64,000 bases of DNA from positions 64,138,218 to 64,202,217 of the forward strand of contig NC_073745.1 in the NCBI RefSeq assembly GCF_029784135.1, read 5' to 3'. Made by a program: the position numbers and the translations under genes. Under the pieces are notes generated by a model. The model was not told where the DNA came from, did not search any database, and was given only the letters and a program-made list of their open reading frames with translations. Position 1 is the stretch's first letter. The number at the start of each line of letters is the position of its first letter. Origin of the DNA: Toxorhynchites rutilus septentrionalis (lineage: Eukaryota > Arthropoda > Insecta > Diptera > Culicidae). Positions 1-11,108 of this stretch are shown here, one piece after another.

Positions 1-482
1 TATATTCCAGAGCATTCAGGAAAAAAGTACTATCATAGACTCTCAACAAATCCAAAGCACCTTTTCCAGACATTCCACTGAATTTCTTCCAAACCATTTT
101 GATTTTATCCGAAAACAACTGAAACTACCGACGGAGACGTTTTGACAATTATCGGAAATGTAAATACTAACGCTGCAGAGTGATTACGTCTAGATATGCG
201 AACAAATGTTCATTGAAACGATTGATTGTCCGCATAAATGGACACAAGCGTTTTCCAAATGGAAAAAATGTGTTTGAATCCGCGAAATCTCTTAGGTCCT
301 CTTCTTACCGATAATATCCTTCAACTGGACAGATTATTTCATTGGAAATTTGCATGGTTTCGCTTGAAAGTAAAAAACTACAAAATTGTGTTTTCCCAAC
401 ACTAATGGTGTTGGTGATTACGTCTCCTATGCAAACATGGGCAGACCAGGGCCCTGTTACATAATCGAAATTTCATAAATTG
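1..482. other. No recognisable gene
   Basis: AT-rich sequence with no long open frame and no repeat or transposon end that I recognise. It could be intergenic DNA or old transposon debris. Confidence 0.5.
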
Positions 483-880
483 TTACCCGACACGCCTTCT
501 AGGCGTGTGAGTCCTTCCTAACCGAGACTCTGCGCAGTCAAGCAGTTGGCTTAAGCGCCACTCCCGTAAGGGAGGCCAACCGCCGTGTTTTTGGTTGCCC
601 GGCCAATGAGAATCGAACTCCCAGGGCGGGTTTTTCTTTCTTCCCCCAAAACCCGGTTTGTTTCTCAATTTGAGCTGCGCTGTACAGTGAACCCGAACAC
701 CGCTTGTCCAGAGGACAAGATTAAAGCCCGAGAGTGCGTGGGCCGATCCCCAGACCACAAATTTCAGCAAATTTTCCTCACTGGACCAATTAGCGAAAAT
801 ATCGTCCACAACGAAGCTCGCTTCGGAGCGCAGGAGTTCAACTAACTGCAACAAAAAGGAGTCTCTTTGCAGACTCAAGA
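483..880 (-). repeat. Unclassified GC-richer segment, possibly a repeat
   Basis: This block is clearly richer in GC than its surroundings. On the minus strand it is open for about 130 codons, but I see no convincing ATG start. A B-box-like sequence similar to GGTTCGANTCC reads on the minus strand at about 608-623. A short perfect hairpin lies at 490-508 (ACACGCC, 5-nt loop, GGCGTGT). No matching A box lies at the usual distance, so it is neither a tRNA nor a clear SINE. It may be the end of an unknown retroelement. Confidence 0.25.
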
Positions 881-1690
881 CCTTTACGACTACAAAAAAA
901 AATCAGTTGCCGGTACTTAGGCCACACCGCTAGCCAGTAAATAACTCAGACTATAAAATATTCAACTCAACATTTATTACAGGAAAACAGCGTGACGACA
1001 AAAAACTAATTCAACTCATTTACACATAACAGAAAAATTTAATCTAACTCCAGACTCGAACATCAAATCATTGGATTTGCAGACATAGCAATTAGCTCAC
1101 TACACCAAAGGCACATTCAAATAGATTTGGTAATGGCGGTTGACTTTCTAGTCATACTGCTGTGGCTTCTCCATTCACTTTTCAATGGCTATTGTGTGTG
1201 TACTTTTGTGTGGTGTTGCTTCTGTTCTCTTTTCAAACATTTTCGGGCGATTATCTTTAATCTCCCGAGCGCAGCTTAAATCCACGATAGATACAATACG
1301 GTAGGGCGACTTATGAGAAAGGCCTTTCAGCCATCTTGGATTTTGAATGTAAACAATCTGCAATATTTTGCAATATCTTTTTTTTGCTCTTTGTGTGTGG
1401 AATTGTTTTGGTGGGAATAAGAACATTGAAACGTTGAAAGGTAAGTCTTTTACGGTTAAAATTAGGTTTGTAATATACTCTATCTTATTATATTTTTCAG
1501 CTCAGGAGAATAAATCGACTTTCGGTGTCGGTCGGTGATGAAGGTATTTTTCCCGCGTTTTGCAGTTAGAGACGTCGGTTAATTGTTCGATTGTAAGGTT
1601 TCTGGAATTTCAAGTTTTCCTATATCTATTCTTTGTTTCTGTGTTCTTGGTTAACAAAAACTTAATGCCTGTTTTTGATGGGGCATAAAA
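881..1690. other. No recognisable gene
   Basis: Low-complexity, AT-rich sequence with only short open frames. Nothing was recognised before the left edge of the duplicated copia segment. Confidence 0.5.
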
Positions 1691-1795
1691 AGATGATATA
1701 AAAGGATTTCTAGCAACTTCCTGCGACTAGTTTTATCATCGATATTGTTTAGCTCATATATATATATTCCAAAATGATTCCCTGGTGGTGGAGGA

Positions 1796-1934
1796 TGTTG
1801 AGATTGCCAACGAAGCAACACGATTACAAGAAGCATGCCATGATAATTTAATGCTCTGTAGTTTGTCGAAATATATCTTTCTTGTTTGATCGTTCACTAG
1901 TTTAGTCGCATTTTATTTTCACTTCCTTCCAAGT
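1796..1934 (+). repeat. Copia-like 5' LTR, copy 1
   Basis: 139-bp LTR starting TGTTGAGATT. It matches the LTRs at 4465-4603 and 8630-8768 and is preceded by the 5-bp sequence GAGGA at 1791-1795. A copia-type primer binding site (GGTTATGGGCCCAG) follows directly at 1935-1948. Confidence 0.85.
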
Positions 1935-2010
1935 GGTTATGGGCCCAGAACTAGGTGCCTAGCAACGATAATCAACATCCGTGAAAATTTTTTCCTGAAG
2001 CGAAGCCGAA

Positions 2011-4360
2011 ATGGAGAAGATCCAGTTTCCGAAGCTAAATGGAGAAAATTACAGCAGCTGGAAGTTCAGCACCGAGCTGCTGCTGATCCGGGAGAATTTG
2101 TGGAAGTTCGTCACCCAAGCGAGACCTGCCGATCAAGCTGCGACGACGGCGGATCCGGGAAACATTGCTGAGTTGGAAGATTGGAACTACGGGGACCAGC
2201 GAGCACGAGCCACGATCGGGCTCTTGATGGAGAGCAACCAGCATGGCCTCATCAAGCAGACAATGACCGCTCGTGAAGCCTGGAAAAAGCTTGGGGACCA
2301 TTTTGAGAAGCCAACCCTGACTTCCAAAGTGTCCTTATTGCGAAACCTGATTACGAAACGGTACAGTGAGGGCGAGGACATGGAGAAGCACGTCGTCGGA
2401 ATGGAATAAATCTTCGAGCGTCTCTCCTTGGCGGACCTGAAACTGGACGAAAAGCTGCAGGTGGCGATTGTGTTGAGTAGCCTCCCGAAATCTTTCAACA
2501 CGCTGACGACGGCCCTCGAGAGCAGGGCGGACGACGAGCTCACTTTGGAATTGGTGAAAAGGAAACTCATCGACGAGGTAACGAAAATCGGTAGCTATGG
2601 CAACGAGACCGGTTTGCGGGCAGGTTCTGGTAAGAAGCCACTTACTTGCCACTACTGCCAAAAACCGGGGCACAAACAGCGGGAGTGTCGGAAGTTGGCC
2701 AGTGACCGAGAAGAGGAGAACCGGAACGACCAGGAGAACCGGAAAACCCGCAAAACTTCGTCCAGGGCAAAGGCGGTTCGTGAAGATAGGAGCGAAGCCA
2801 CCTTCATGGCCAGAGGAGCAGTTGAAGCAGCAGCCTGGGTCGTCGATTCCGGGGCGACATCGCACATGTGCGCCGAGAGGGATTTTTTCGTGGACCTGGA
2901 TGAAAATGTGACCGAACACGTGGTGCTCGCTGACGGCAAGACGACGGTTGCGAGGGGCAAAGGAACTTGTCGCATCGGTTGCTGCGATCTTGAAGGTAAA
3001 AATCTGACAGTTAATCTTACAGATACGTTGTACGTACCGAATCTCGAGTCGAATTTGATTTCGGTGCGAAAGTTGGTCGAGAAGAAAGGAACCGTCATCT
3101 TCGATGCCAAGGGCTGCACCATTCTGAAGGATGAAAGGGTTGCAGCAAACGCGGTCGTTTCTGGTGGGTTGTACGTCTTAAAGAACGCCCACAGAGCGAC
3201 GAAGGTGGAAGAAAAACGCCACACCGCCAACTGTCAGCACACGTGGCACAGAAGGATGGGTCATCGTGACAACGAGGCCTTGCAGGATTTGAAGAGGAAG
3301 AGCCTAGCGACAGGACTGCAAATCGAGGACTGTGGACTGCGGATTCAGTGCGAGTGCTGTCTGGAGGGGAAATTTGCACGACTCCCGTTTCCCAAAGAAG
3401 CCAAGAAGAAATCGAAGCACCCGTTGGATTTGGTCCATGTCGACGTGTGTGGGCCGATGAAAAATATCACACAAGGTGGATGTCGCTACTATCTCACCGT
3501 GATTGACAACTATTCTCGCTACACGACGGTATATTTCCTACGTGAAAAATCCGATGCAGAGGACAAGCTGAAGGACTTCGTGATGGAGATGAAGACCACC
3601 TTTGACAGGCCGCCGAAGATCATCCGATCGGACAACGGCGGTGAATTCAAGAATCGAGCAATGGAAGACTTCTGCAGACGGGAAGGCATCCGGCAACAGT
3701 TTACCACACCGTACACCCCGCAGCAAAATGGTGTTGCGGAACGGAAAAATCGTTCTCTGAATGAGATGGCGAAGTGGATGCTGTTGGACGCGGACCTCCC
3801 GTTGCGATACTGGGCCGAAGCCGTGAATACTGCAAACTACCTCCAGAATCGGCTTCCTACCACGGCACTCCAGGTAACACCGTACGAGGCATGGTGGGAC
3901 GAGAAACGGATGTGAGCCATTTGCAGATTTTTGGCACCAAGGCATTTGTGTGGGTTCCCAAACAGAACAGATCGAAGTTTGATTCGAAGGCGGTGAAGAT
4001 GACGTTCGTGGGCTATTCATCGCAACAGAAGGCGTACCGATTCCTGGACCTGATGACTGGCACCATTGTGAACCGCAGAGATGCACGATTTCTGACGATG
4101 GGCAACACCGGTCAGGATGAAGCGTCAGAAAATGGAAGTATCATCGAATGCTCGATCGGTGAACATGCTTTCCCGAAGACTAATAATTTTCCTATCGTTG
4201 CAGGGGACGTTCATAGTGAGCAACCGGAGATTGAAGAGGAGTCTGATTCCGACGAAGAGGATGATCAAAACGAGACGATCGATCCATACGTCGATTGCGA
4301 TGCCACGCTCACCGATGGCAACGACGAGGATGAACGTCCCCCCAACGCACCAATTGCACC
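2011..4360 (+). pseudogene. Copia gag-protease-integrase, broken and truncated
   Basis: The frame opens at the ATG at 2011 with a UBN2-type copia gag and stops at an in-frame TAA at 2407-2409. The same frame continues through a CCHC zinc knuckle (CHYCQKPGHKQREC, from 2647), an aspartic protease motif (VVDSGATSH, about 2840), an integrase zinc-binding region (HTWHRRMGH, about 3238) and DDE-integrase landmarks (RSDNGGEF near 3629; QNGVAERKNR near 3726). A one-base frameshift near 3905 moves the rest into another frame. The duplication junction then cuts it off before reverse transcriptase. Both lesions are shared with copy 2, so they predate the duplication. Confidence 0.85.
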
Positions 4361-4464
4361 AAAAATATAAAAGGATTTCTAGCAACTTCCTGCGACTAGT
4401 TTTATCATCGATATTGTTTAGCTCATATATATATATTCCAAAATGATTCCCTGGTGGTGGAGGA

Positions 4465-4603
4465 TGTTGAGATTGCCAACGAAGCAACACGATTACAAGA
4501 AGCATGCCATGATAATTTAATGCTCTGTAGTTTGTCGAAATATATCTTTCTTGTTTGATCGTTCACTAGTTTAGTCGCATTTTATTTTCACTCCCTTCCA
4601 AGT
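4465..4603 (+). repeat. Copia-like 5' LTR, copy 2
   Basis: 139 bp, starting TGTTGA and ending CCAAGT. The end is set by the GAGGA target duplication, so this LTR does not finish with the usual CA. Confidence 0.85.
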
Positions 4604-4617
4604 GGTTATGGGCCCAG
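4604..4617 (+). other. Primer binding site, copia type
   Basis: GGTTATGGGCCCAG directly follows the LTR. The same motif follows the 5' LTR of Drosophila copia, where an internal fragment of initiator tRNA-Met primes minus-strand synthesis. Confidence 0.75.
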
Positions 4618-4679
4618 AACTAGGTGCCTAGCAACGATAATCAACATCCGTGAAAATTTTTTCCTGAAGCGAAGCCGAA

Positions 4680-7600
4680 ATGGAGAAGATCCAGTTTCCG
4701 AAGCTAAATGGAGAAAATTACAGCAGCTGGAAGTTCAGCACCGAGCTGCTGCTGATCCGGGAGAATTTGTGGAAGTTCGTCACCCAAGCGAGACCTGCCG
4801 ATCAAGCTGCGACGACGGCGGATCCGGGAAACATTGCTGAGTTGGAAGATTGGAACTACGGGGACCAGCGAGCACGAGCCACGATCGGGCTCTTGATGGA
4901 GAGCAACCAGCATGGCCTCATCAAGCAGACAATGACCGCTCGTGAAGCCTGGAAAAAGCTTGGGGACCATTTTGAGAAGCCAACCCTGACTTCCAAAGTG
5001 TCCTTATTGCGAAACCTGATTACGAAACGGTACAGTGAGGGCGAGGACATGGAGAAGCACGTCGTCGGAATGGAATAAATCTTCGAGCGTCTCTCCTTGG
5101 CGGACCTGAAACTGGACGAAAAGCTGCAGGTGGCGATTGTGTTGAGTAGCCTCCCGAAATCTTTCAACACGCTGACGACGGCCCTCGAGAGCAGGGCGGA
5201 CGACGAGCTCACTTTGGAATTGGTGAAAAGGAAACTCATCGACGAGGTAACGAAAATCGGTAGCTATGGCAACGAGACCGGTTTGCGGGCAGGTTCTGGT
5301 AAGAAGCCACTTACTTGCCACTACTGCCAAAAACCGGGGCACAAACAGCGGGAGTGTCGGAAGTTGGCCAGTGACCGAGAAGAGGAGAACCGGAACGACC
5401 AGGAGAACCGGAAAACCCGCAAAACTTCGTCCAGGGCAAAGGCGGTTCGTGAAGATAGGAGCGAAGCCACCTTCATGGCCAGAGGAGCAGTTGAAGCAGC
5501 AGCCTGGGTCGTCGATTCCGGGGCGACATCGCACATGTGCGCCGAGAGGGATTTTTTCGTGGACCTGGATGAAAATGTGACCGAACACGTGGTGCTCGCT
5601 GACGGCAAGACGACGGTTGCGAGGGGCAAAGGAACTTGTCGCATCGGTTGCTGCGATCTTGAAGGTAAAAATCTGACAGTTAATCTTACAGATACGTTGT
5701 ACGTACCGAATCTCGAGTCGAATTTGATTTCGGTGCGAAAGTTGGTCGAGAAGAAAGGAACCGTCATCTTCGATGCCAAGGGCTGCACCATTCTGAAGGA
5801 TGAAAGGGTTGCAGCAAACGCGGTCGTTTCTGGTGGGTTGTACGTCTTGAAGAACGCCCACAGAGCGACGAAGGTGGAAGAAAAACGCCACACCGCCAAC
5901 TGTCAGCACACGTGGCACAGAAGGATGGGTCATCGTGACAACGAGGCCTTGCAGGATTTGAAGAGGAAGAGCCTAGCGACAGGACTGCAAATCGAGGACT
6001 GTGGACTGCGGATTCAGTGCGAGTGCTGTCTGGAGGGGAAATTTGCACGACTCCCGTTTCCCAAAGAAGCCAAGAAGAAATCGAAGCACCCGTTGGATTT
6101 GGTCCATGTCGACGTGTGTGGGCCGATGAAAAATATCACACAAGGTGGATGTCGCTACTATCTCACCGTGATTGACAACTATTCTCGCTACACGACGGTA
6201 TATTTCCTACGTGAAAAATCCGATGCAGAGGACAAGCTGAAGGACTTCGTGATGGAGATGAAGACCACCTTTGACAGGCCGCCGAAGATCATCCGATCGG
6301 ACAACGGCGGTGAATTCAAGAATCGAGCAATGGAAGACTTCTGCAGACGGGAAGGCATCCGGCAACAGTTTACCACACCGTACACCCCGCAGCAAAATGG
6401 TGTTGCGGAACGGAAAAATCGTTCTCTGAATGAGATGGCGAAGTGGATGCTGTTGGACGCGGACCTCCCGTTGCGATACTGGGCCGAAGCCGTGACTACT
6501 GCAAACTACCTCCAGAATCGGCTTCCTACCACGGCACTCCAGGTAACACCGTACGAGGCATGGTGGGACGAGAAACGGATGTGAGCCATTTGCAGATTTT
6601 TGGCACCAAGGCATTTGTGTGGGTTCCCAAACAGAACAGATCGAAGTTTGATTCGAAGGCGGTGAAGATGACGTTCGTGGGCTATTCATCGCAACAGAAG
6701 GCGTACCGATTCCTGGACCTGATGACTGGCACCATTGTGAACCGCAGAGATGCACGATTTCTGACGATGGGCAACACCGGTCAGGATGAAGCGTCAGAAA
6801 ATGGAAGTATCATCGAATGCTCGATCGGTGAACATGCTTTCCCGAAGACTAATAATTTTCCTATCGTTGCAGGGGACGTTCATAGTGAGCAACCGGAGAT
6901 TGAAGAGGAGTCTGATTCCGACGAAGAGGATGATCAAAACGAGACGATCGATCCATACGTCGATTGCGATGCCACGCTCACCGATGGCAACGACGAGGAT
7001 GAACGTCCCCCCAACGCACCAATTGAACCTGTGGCTCCAAGAACGTCCAGCCGGACGACGAAGGGAGTGCCACCTCAAAGATATGGCGAAACAGGCCAGA
7101 TTGCCATTCAGCAAGCCGCTGAGCCACGGACCGTCGCAGAAGCCCTGGGTGGTCCAGAGCGAGAGCAGTGGAAGAAAGCAATGGACGAGGAGTTTGCTTC
7201 TCTGCAGGAGAACAAAACTTGGGAAATCGTCCAGTTGCCCTCCAACCGGAAACCAGTGGGCTGCCGCTGGATTTTCAAGAAAAAGCTGGATGAGCATGGC
7301 AACGTAGCAAGGTACAAGGCGCGTCTCGTGGCGAAAGGCTTCAGTCAGAAGTTTGGAACTGACTACGATGACGTCTACGCGCCCGTAGCCAAACACACGA
7401 CATTTCGGGCACTTCTGGCGGTAGCTGCCCGGAGGATGATGGATGTGAAGCACATCGACATCAAAACGGCGTACCTGTATGGAGAAATAAGCGAAGAAAT
7501 CTTCATGCAGCAACCCCCCGGATACGAAACCGGAAATCGAAGCGAAGTTTGCAGCTTAAGGAGGAGTTTGTATGGACTCAAGCAAGACGGACGGGTTTGG

Positions 7601-8635
7601 AACAGAACCATCACCGAAGTCCTGATGCAGCTGGGATACAAGCCAACGGAAGCTGACAACTGTCTTTTCGTGAGGAACGTTGACGGAGAGCTTTCGTTTA
7701 TTTTGCTCTACGTCGACGATTTGCTAATCGTATCATTTGGAGATGACGAATACAGGCGAGTTTGCTCTTTCCTGGGGAAGAAATTCAAGATTTCCTGCCT
7801 TGGCAATGTGAAAAACTACCTTGGGATCCAGGTGGAACGGAACGTGAACGGAGATTTTCTGCTGTCGCAAGAAGGCTACATCAATCGGATCGTGGCTCGA
7901 TTTAGTATGGAACAAGCGAACATCACGCAAAAGGAGGAGAAAATGCCGAACAGTGAGAAGTACCAAAGCCTTGTCGGTGCTTTGCTCTATGTTGCTGTTT
8001 GTACCAGACCAGACTTGGCGATCACCGCGTCCATTCTCGGGCGCAGAGTAAGCAAGCCGACGGAAACCGACTGGTCGGAAGCAAAGCGAGCCCTGCGGTA
8101 CTTGAAGGGTACTGCCAACTTGCGGTTGAAGCTAGGAGGAGAGGGAAACCTTGAAGGCTATGCTGACGCAGATTGGGCAGGAGATCGCTCGGACCGGAAA
8201 TCGAATTCCGGATTTTTGTTCAAACTTGGAGGTGGACCGATCGCTTGGACATCCCGGAAGCAGTCATGCGTTACGCTGTCATCGACCGAGGCAGAGTATG
8301 TAGCTCTGGCAGAAGCAACCAAGGAACTGCTGTGGCTCATCAAACTCATGCGAGGCCTCGGTGAAGAAGTCCACTACCCTGTTCTCATCCACGAGGACAA
8401 CTAGAGTTGCATCAGCATGCTGCAGAACGAAGGTGATACCCGGCGTACCAAACACATCGACACCAGGCTCAACCTCGTCCGTGATCTGAAGAAATCTGGA
8501 GTCCTGTGCGTTCGGTATTGTCCAACCGAATCCATGGAAGCAGATGCCCTGACAAAGCCGCTACCAAGGGTGAAGCTGGAGAGACTACGATCATTAATTG
8601 GCCTGCAACAGATCGTGATTGAGGAGGAGTGTTGA
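4680..8635 (+). pseudogene. Copia gag-pol polyprotein, broken
   Basis: The order is gag (from ATG 4680), CCHC knuckle (about 5316), protease DSGA (about 5514), integrase (HTWHRRMGH about 5907; SDNGGEF about 6298), reverse transcriptase (DIKTAYLYGE about 7459; catalytic YVDDLLIV about 7709) and RNase H (DADWAGD about 8166; STEAEYVAL about 8281). Putting integrase before reverse transcriptase is diagnostic of Ty1/copia. Breaks are a TAA at 5076-5078, a one-base frameshift near 6575 and a TAG at 8402-8404. The frame ends at TGA 8633-8635, inside the first bases of the 3' LTR. The element cannot make its own full polyprotein as sequenced. Confidence 0.88.
8617..8629 (+). other. Polypurine tract
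   Basis: GATTGAGGAGGAG immediately precedes the 3' LTR, the expected place for the plus-strand primer. It also encodes the last glutamates of the polyprotein. Confidence 0.7.
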
Positions 8636-8768
8636 GATTGCCAACGAAGCAACACGATTACAAGAAGCATGCCATGATAATTTAATGCTCTGTAGTTTGT
8701 CGAAATATATATTTCTTGTTTGATCGTTCACTAGTTTAGTCGCATTTTATTTTCACTCCCTTCCAAGT
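8630..8768 (+). repeat. Copia-like 3' LTR
   Basis: 139 bp. It differs from the 5' LTR by one base (A for C within the ATATAT stretch) and is followed by the GAGGA duplication. Confidence 0.88.
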
Positions 8769-8773
8769 GAGGA

Positions 8774-8920
8774 GACTGGGAAGAAGAATTCAGGGTCTGC
8801 AGGAGTAGAATGCGGACTTAAAGAAGGAGGTCTCAGCTCCCGTTCTAAAATAATAGTATTCAAATTCAGAGTACCAACGAAAATATACCATACTAGTGGT
8901 CAATGATTCTATAAATGTAC
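8774..8920 (-). repeat. Unclassified interspersed repeat, split by the copia element
   Basis: From GACTGGGAAGAAG onward this matches the reverse complement of 42744-42900 at roughly 75-80 percent. The sequence just left of the 5' LTR (CCTGGTGGTG) matches the continuation of that repeat. The copia element therefore sits inside an older dispersed repeat. I see no coding capacity. Confidence 0.65.
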
Positions 8921-10059
8921 CTCTTTTGAACTAGTAGCTATAAAGACCAAGCAGAAATATTCAAACAAATCAGCTATTTCAACAACATTCAAAGTACAGG
9001 TTTTTTTGAACAGAAAAAAATTTATGTAGATACAATAATTATATTGTGCATCATTCTCATGGTGTGCTTTTTTTTCAATCGTCCTCAAAAAATCATGAAA
9101 TGATAAATTTACTAAACTAAATATACTTAAATACCATTTCATTCAAAAACAGTTATTCTGCACCATGTTTATTTCAAAATTATATTTAATGTAACTTTTA
9201 AAATTATGACACCATAGTTTTTTATTATAAATATGTCTGTTCTTTTTGATTACAAGAAATAAATATTCGCTCGGTTAATCGAATACTGAAAAACAATTAT
9301 TCGAATGAATCGAATATTTAAAAATGACCCCACGATTAATGAATAAACGAAAAATTTAGACATCTCTATTTGCAGTCAAATCCCTTTCCTCAGTCCTCTG
9401 TATATTTATACCGTTTCCCCTCGCGCACTTATTGACGACACGGTCACACCTTTAGTTCATCCATCTTGGCTTAAATCGAGTTGCTCGCCGGATTCCGAAT
9501 TCAAATACCAAGAAAATCCGCCAAAAACTCTCCCGGTTAAGGAAACGTGAATTTCTTAGAAAAAACTCACACGAGTGTCTAAGACATTTTCTGAGACGTG
9601 TCTTGGCTAAATTGAGCCGTCGAGTTACATCTGGCATTCAATTATAGCTAGCAGTGAAATCGGAAAGGGGAAAAGCATTCGCTTTACAGTTCATCCGAAA
9701 CATACACATATGAAAAGACACTCAGATTCCACACACGGAAGTTGTGTTGAAACTGACGTTCATACTCATAAAAACGAGGGGCTCAACAATACTAAAATCA
9801 GCGCTGCACAATAATATTAGTCTTGTATCTGTCACTTGTAGATTCCTGTTGCATAATGAAACAAGAAGTGAAAATTTACAATTTTTGTTACATATTACAT
9901 ATTCAAAGTCAATGTTGCATAAACATATAACAAAAGTTTCGACTTGTACTTTTTTCTACAACTTCGAGTGGACCCGTTTTTTTTTCAATGTTCGATTTTT
10001 TGTTAAAATTTTTCGGGTACGGAAACGTACCGTTTCGACGTTTTAGACAAACGCTAAGT
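8921..10059. other. No recognisable gene
   Basis: AT-rich intergenic sequence with only short open frames. Nothing recognised. Confidence 0.5.
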
Positions 10060-10125
10060 GCCCGGTGGGCCATTGGTTGGGTATGGCTCCTATACAAGCT
10101 ATACCCAACCAGTGGCCCACCGGGC
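10060..10125. repeat. 66-nt near-perfect hairpin
   Basis: Arms at 10060-10084 and 10101-10125 pair over 25 bp with one mismatch, around a 16-nt loop. The arms are GC-rich in an otherwise AT-rich region. It could be a very short MITE, a precursor-microRNA-like hairpin or a structural relic. It starts only 23 bases after another small palindrome (GGTACGGAAACGTACC, about 10016-10031). Confidence 0.6.
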
Positions 10126-10278
10126 CCTTCAGGTTAGCCTGCCTGGCCCATTACCATTTTGTATGTGTAACAATAACGAAAACCTAATAAACCATCTAGG
10201 AAACATGAGATGAGAATAATAGAATGTGTGTAATAAACATATTACACATTCACACACTAGTTAATTGTTTGTAGTAGT

Positions 10279-10350
10279 ACACTGCGCTTCACAACTATAG
10301 AACCACTAATTTTTTTCTGAGTTTCCAGAGTTCCAGAGATATGTAAGAAG
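10279..10350 (+). mobile_element. Tc1/mariner-like terminal fragment
   Basis: Begins after a TA with CACTGCGCTTCACAACTATA, then AGAACCACT and a CTGAGTTTCCAGAG segment. The same order of motifs occurs at the left end of the foldback element (40441) and, inverted, at 42690-42743. Only the one end is recognisable. Confidence 0.5.
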
Positions 10351-10798
10351 TTATTTCAGCTCTGAACGGATTTCGGAACGGATTGGTTTGTATTTCAATC
10401 GAATCGGAAATTCTCTAAAATTTTTCGGTACGTTATACACTACAGCTCCCTAACCCATAAATAATTTAAATGAAGGAAAATTCCAAGAATACATATTTTG
10501 CTATTATGTTCCCGTGGCCGAATATGTATCAGCGAGGTACAATATTTAAATATCACTGCTAATCAGACGATATATATGAATGCAGCATTCGTTCTACGGA
10601 CAATGCGGATAGAGAAAATTTTGCAATCTTAGCTCCGCCGTACTCTATTCATTGAGTATAAACAAGATGTTACATCTCTGCGGATTGTGTCGAACCTCAA
10701 TCTAACACCATGGCGTCGCGAGCTGTCATGAGTATAATATATGAGTATAGGTATATAGAAACAAACAAAGGTAAATAAAAACATTTTGTGTGTCGAAG
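10351..10798. other. No recognisable gene
   Basis: AT-rich sequence with no recognised feature. Confidence 0.45.
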
Positions 10799-11108
10799 TG
10801 ATAGGATTAGAGATGGGCAAAACAGTTCACTTTGATGAACGGTTCACTCACTAACCGTTCATCTAAGTGAATTAGTTCTTTTGAACCGTTCTTTCGCTCT
10901 TTCGTTGAGTGATATTAAGAACAACATAGAATGTTGGCTGGAACTCAACATCAATAGACAGCTATTAATTGATATCGTTGGATTGGATAGTGTACGTATG
11001 AGATTTATATTTTTGAAAGTTAGTGGGGAAAGATAAGCTGCTTCATTAAAAGTCGCAAACTTTATGTGAAAATATGTTTATCGTTCGACAAAAGTCTATA
11101 TAATAATT

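Larger units (their letters stand above)
1696..4360 (+). repeat. Tandem duplication unit 1 (2.67 kb)
   Basis: This segment is repeated immediately downstream with a constant offset of 2,669 bp. It starts in non-element DNA about 100 bp upstream of the copia LTR and runs through the 5' LTR, gag, protease and integrase. It stops just after integrase. I saw only about three single-base differences from unit 2 (near 1921, 3180 and 3826), apart from the divergent edge at about 4357. The flank is copied with the element, so this is a segmental duplication (or an assembly error), not a second insertion. Confidence 0.9.
1796..4360 (+). mobile_element. Copia-like LTR retrotransposon, 3'-truncated tandem copy
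   Basis: Left copy of the Ty1/copia element. It has the LTR, primer binding site, gag, protease and integrase. It ends abruptly after the integrase C-terminal region at about 4356-4361, where sequence identical to 1696 onward resumes. It lacks reverse transcriptase, RNase H and a 3' LTR, and arose with the neighbouring copy by tandem duplication. Confidence 0.85.
4365..7029 (+). repeat. Tandem duplication unit 2 (2.67 kb)
   Basis: Second copy of the segment at 1696-4360. It includes about 100 bp of DNA upstream of the LTR. The junction at about 4357-4364 has a few bases that match neither parent sequence cleanly. Confidence 0.9.
4465..8768 (+). mobile_element. Copia-like LTR retrotransposon, full-length copy
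   Basis: 4,304-bp Ty1/copia-superfamily element. The 139-bp LTRs at 4465-4603 and 8630-8768 differ by a single base in my reading. GAGGA flanks both ends (4460-4464 and 8769-8773), a 5-bp target-site duplication. The primer binding site at 4604-4617 matches the initiator-tRNA-half type used by Drosophila copia, and a purine tract precedes the 3' LTR. Near-identical LTRs suggest recent insertion, yet the polyprotein has two nonsense codons and a frameshift, so it probably moved in trans. The sequence flanking it resembles 42744-42960, so it landed inside an older repeat. Confidence 0.9.

Noticed and set aside
2335..2919. Long antisense frames across the copia element
   Set aside because: They mirror the codon structure of gag-pol, have no domains and are repeated identically at +2,669.
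1696..7029. Two independent copia insertions
   Set aside because: The duplicated segment includes the host flank and shared lesions, and the left copy has no 3' LTR. One insertion followed by duplication fits better.
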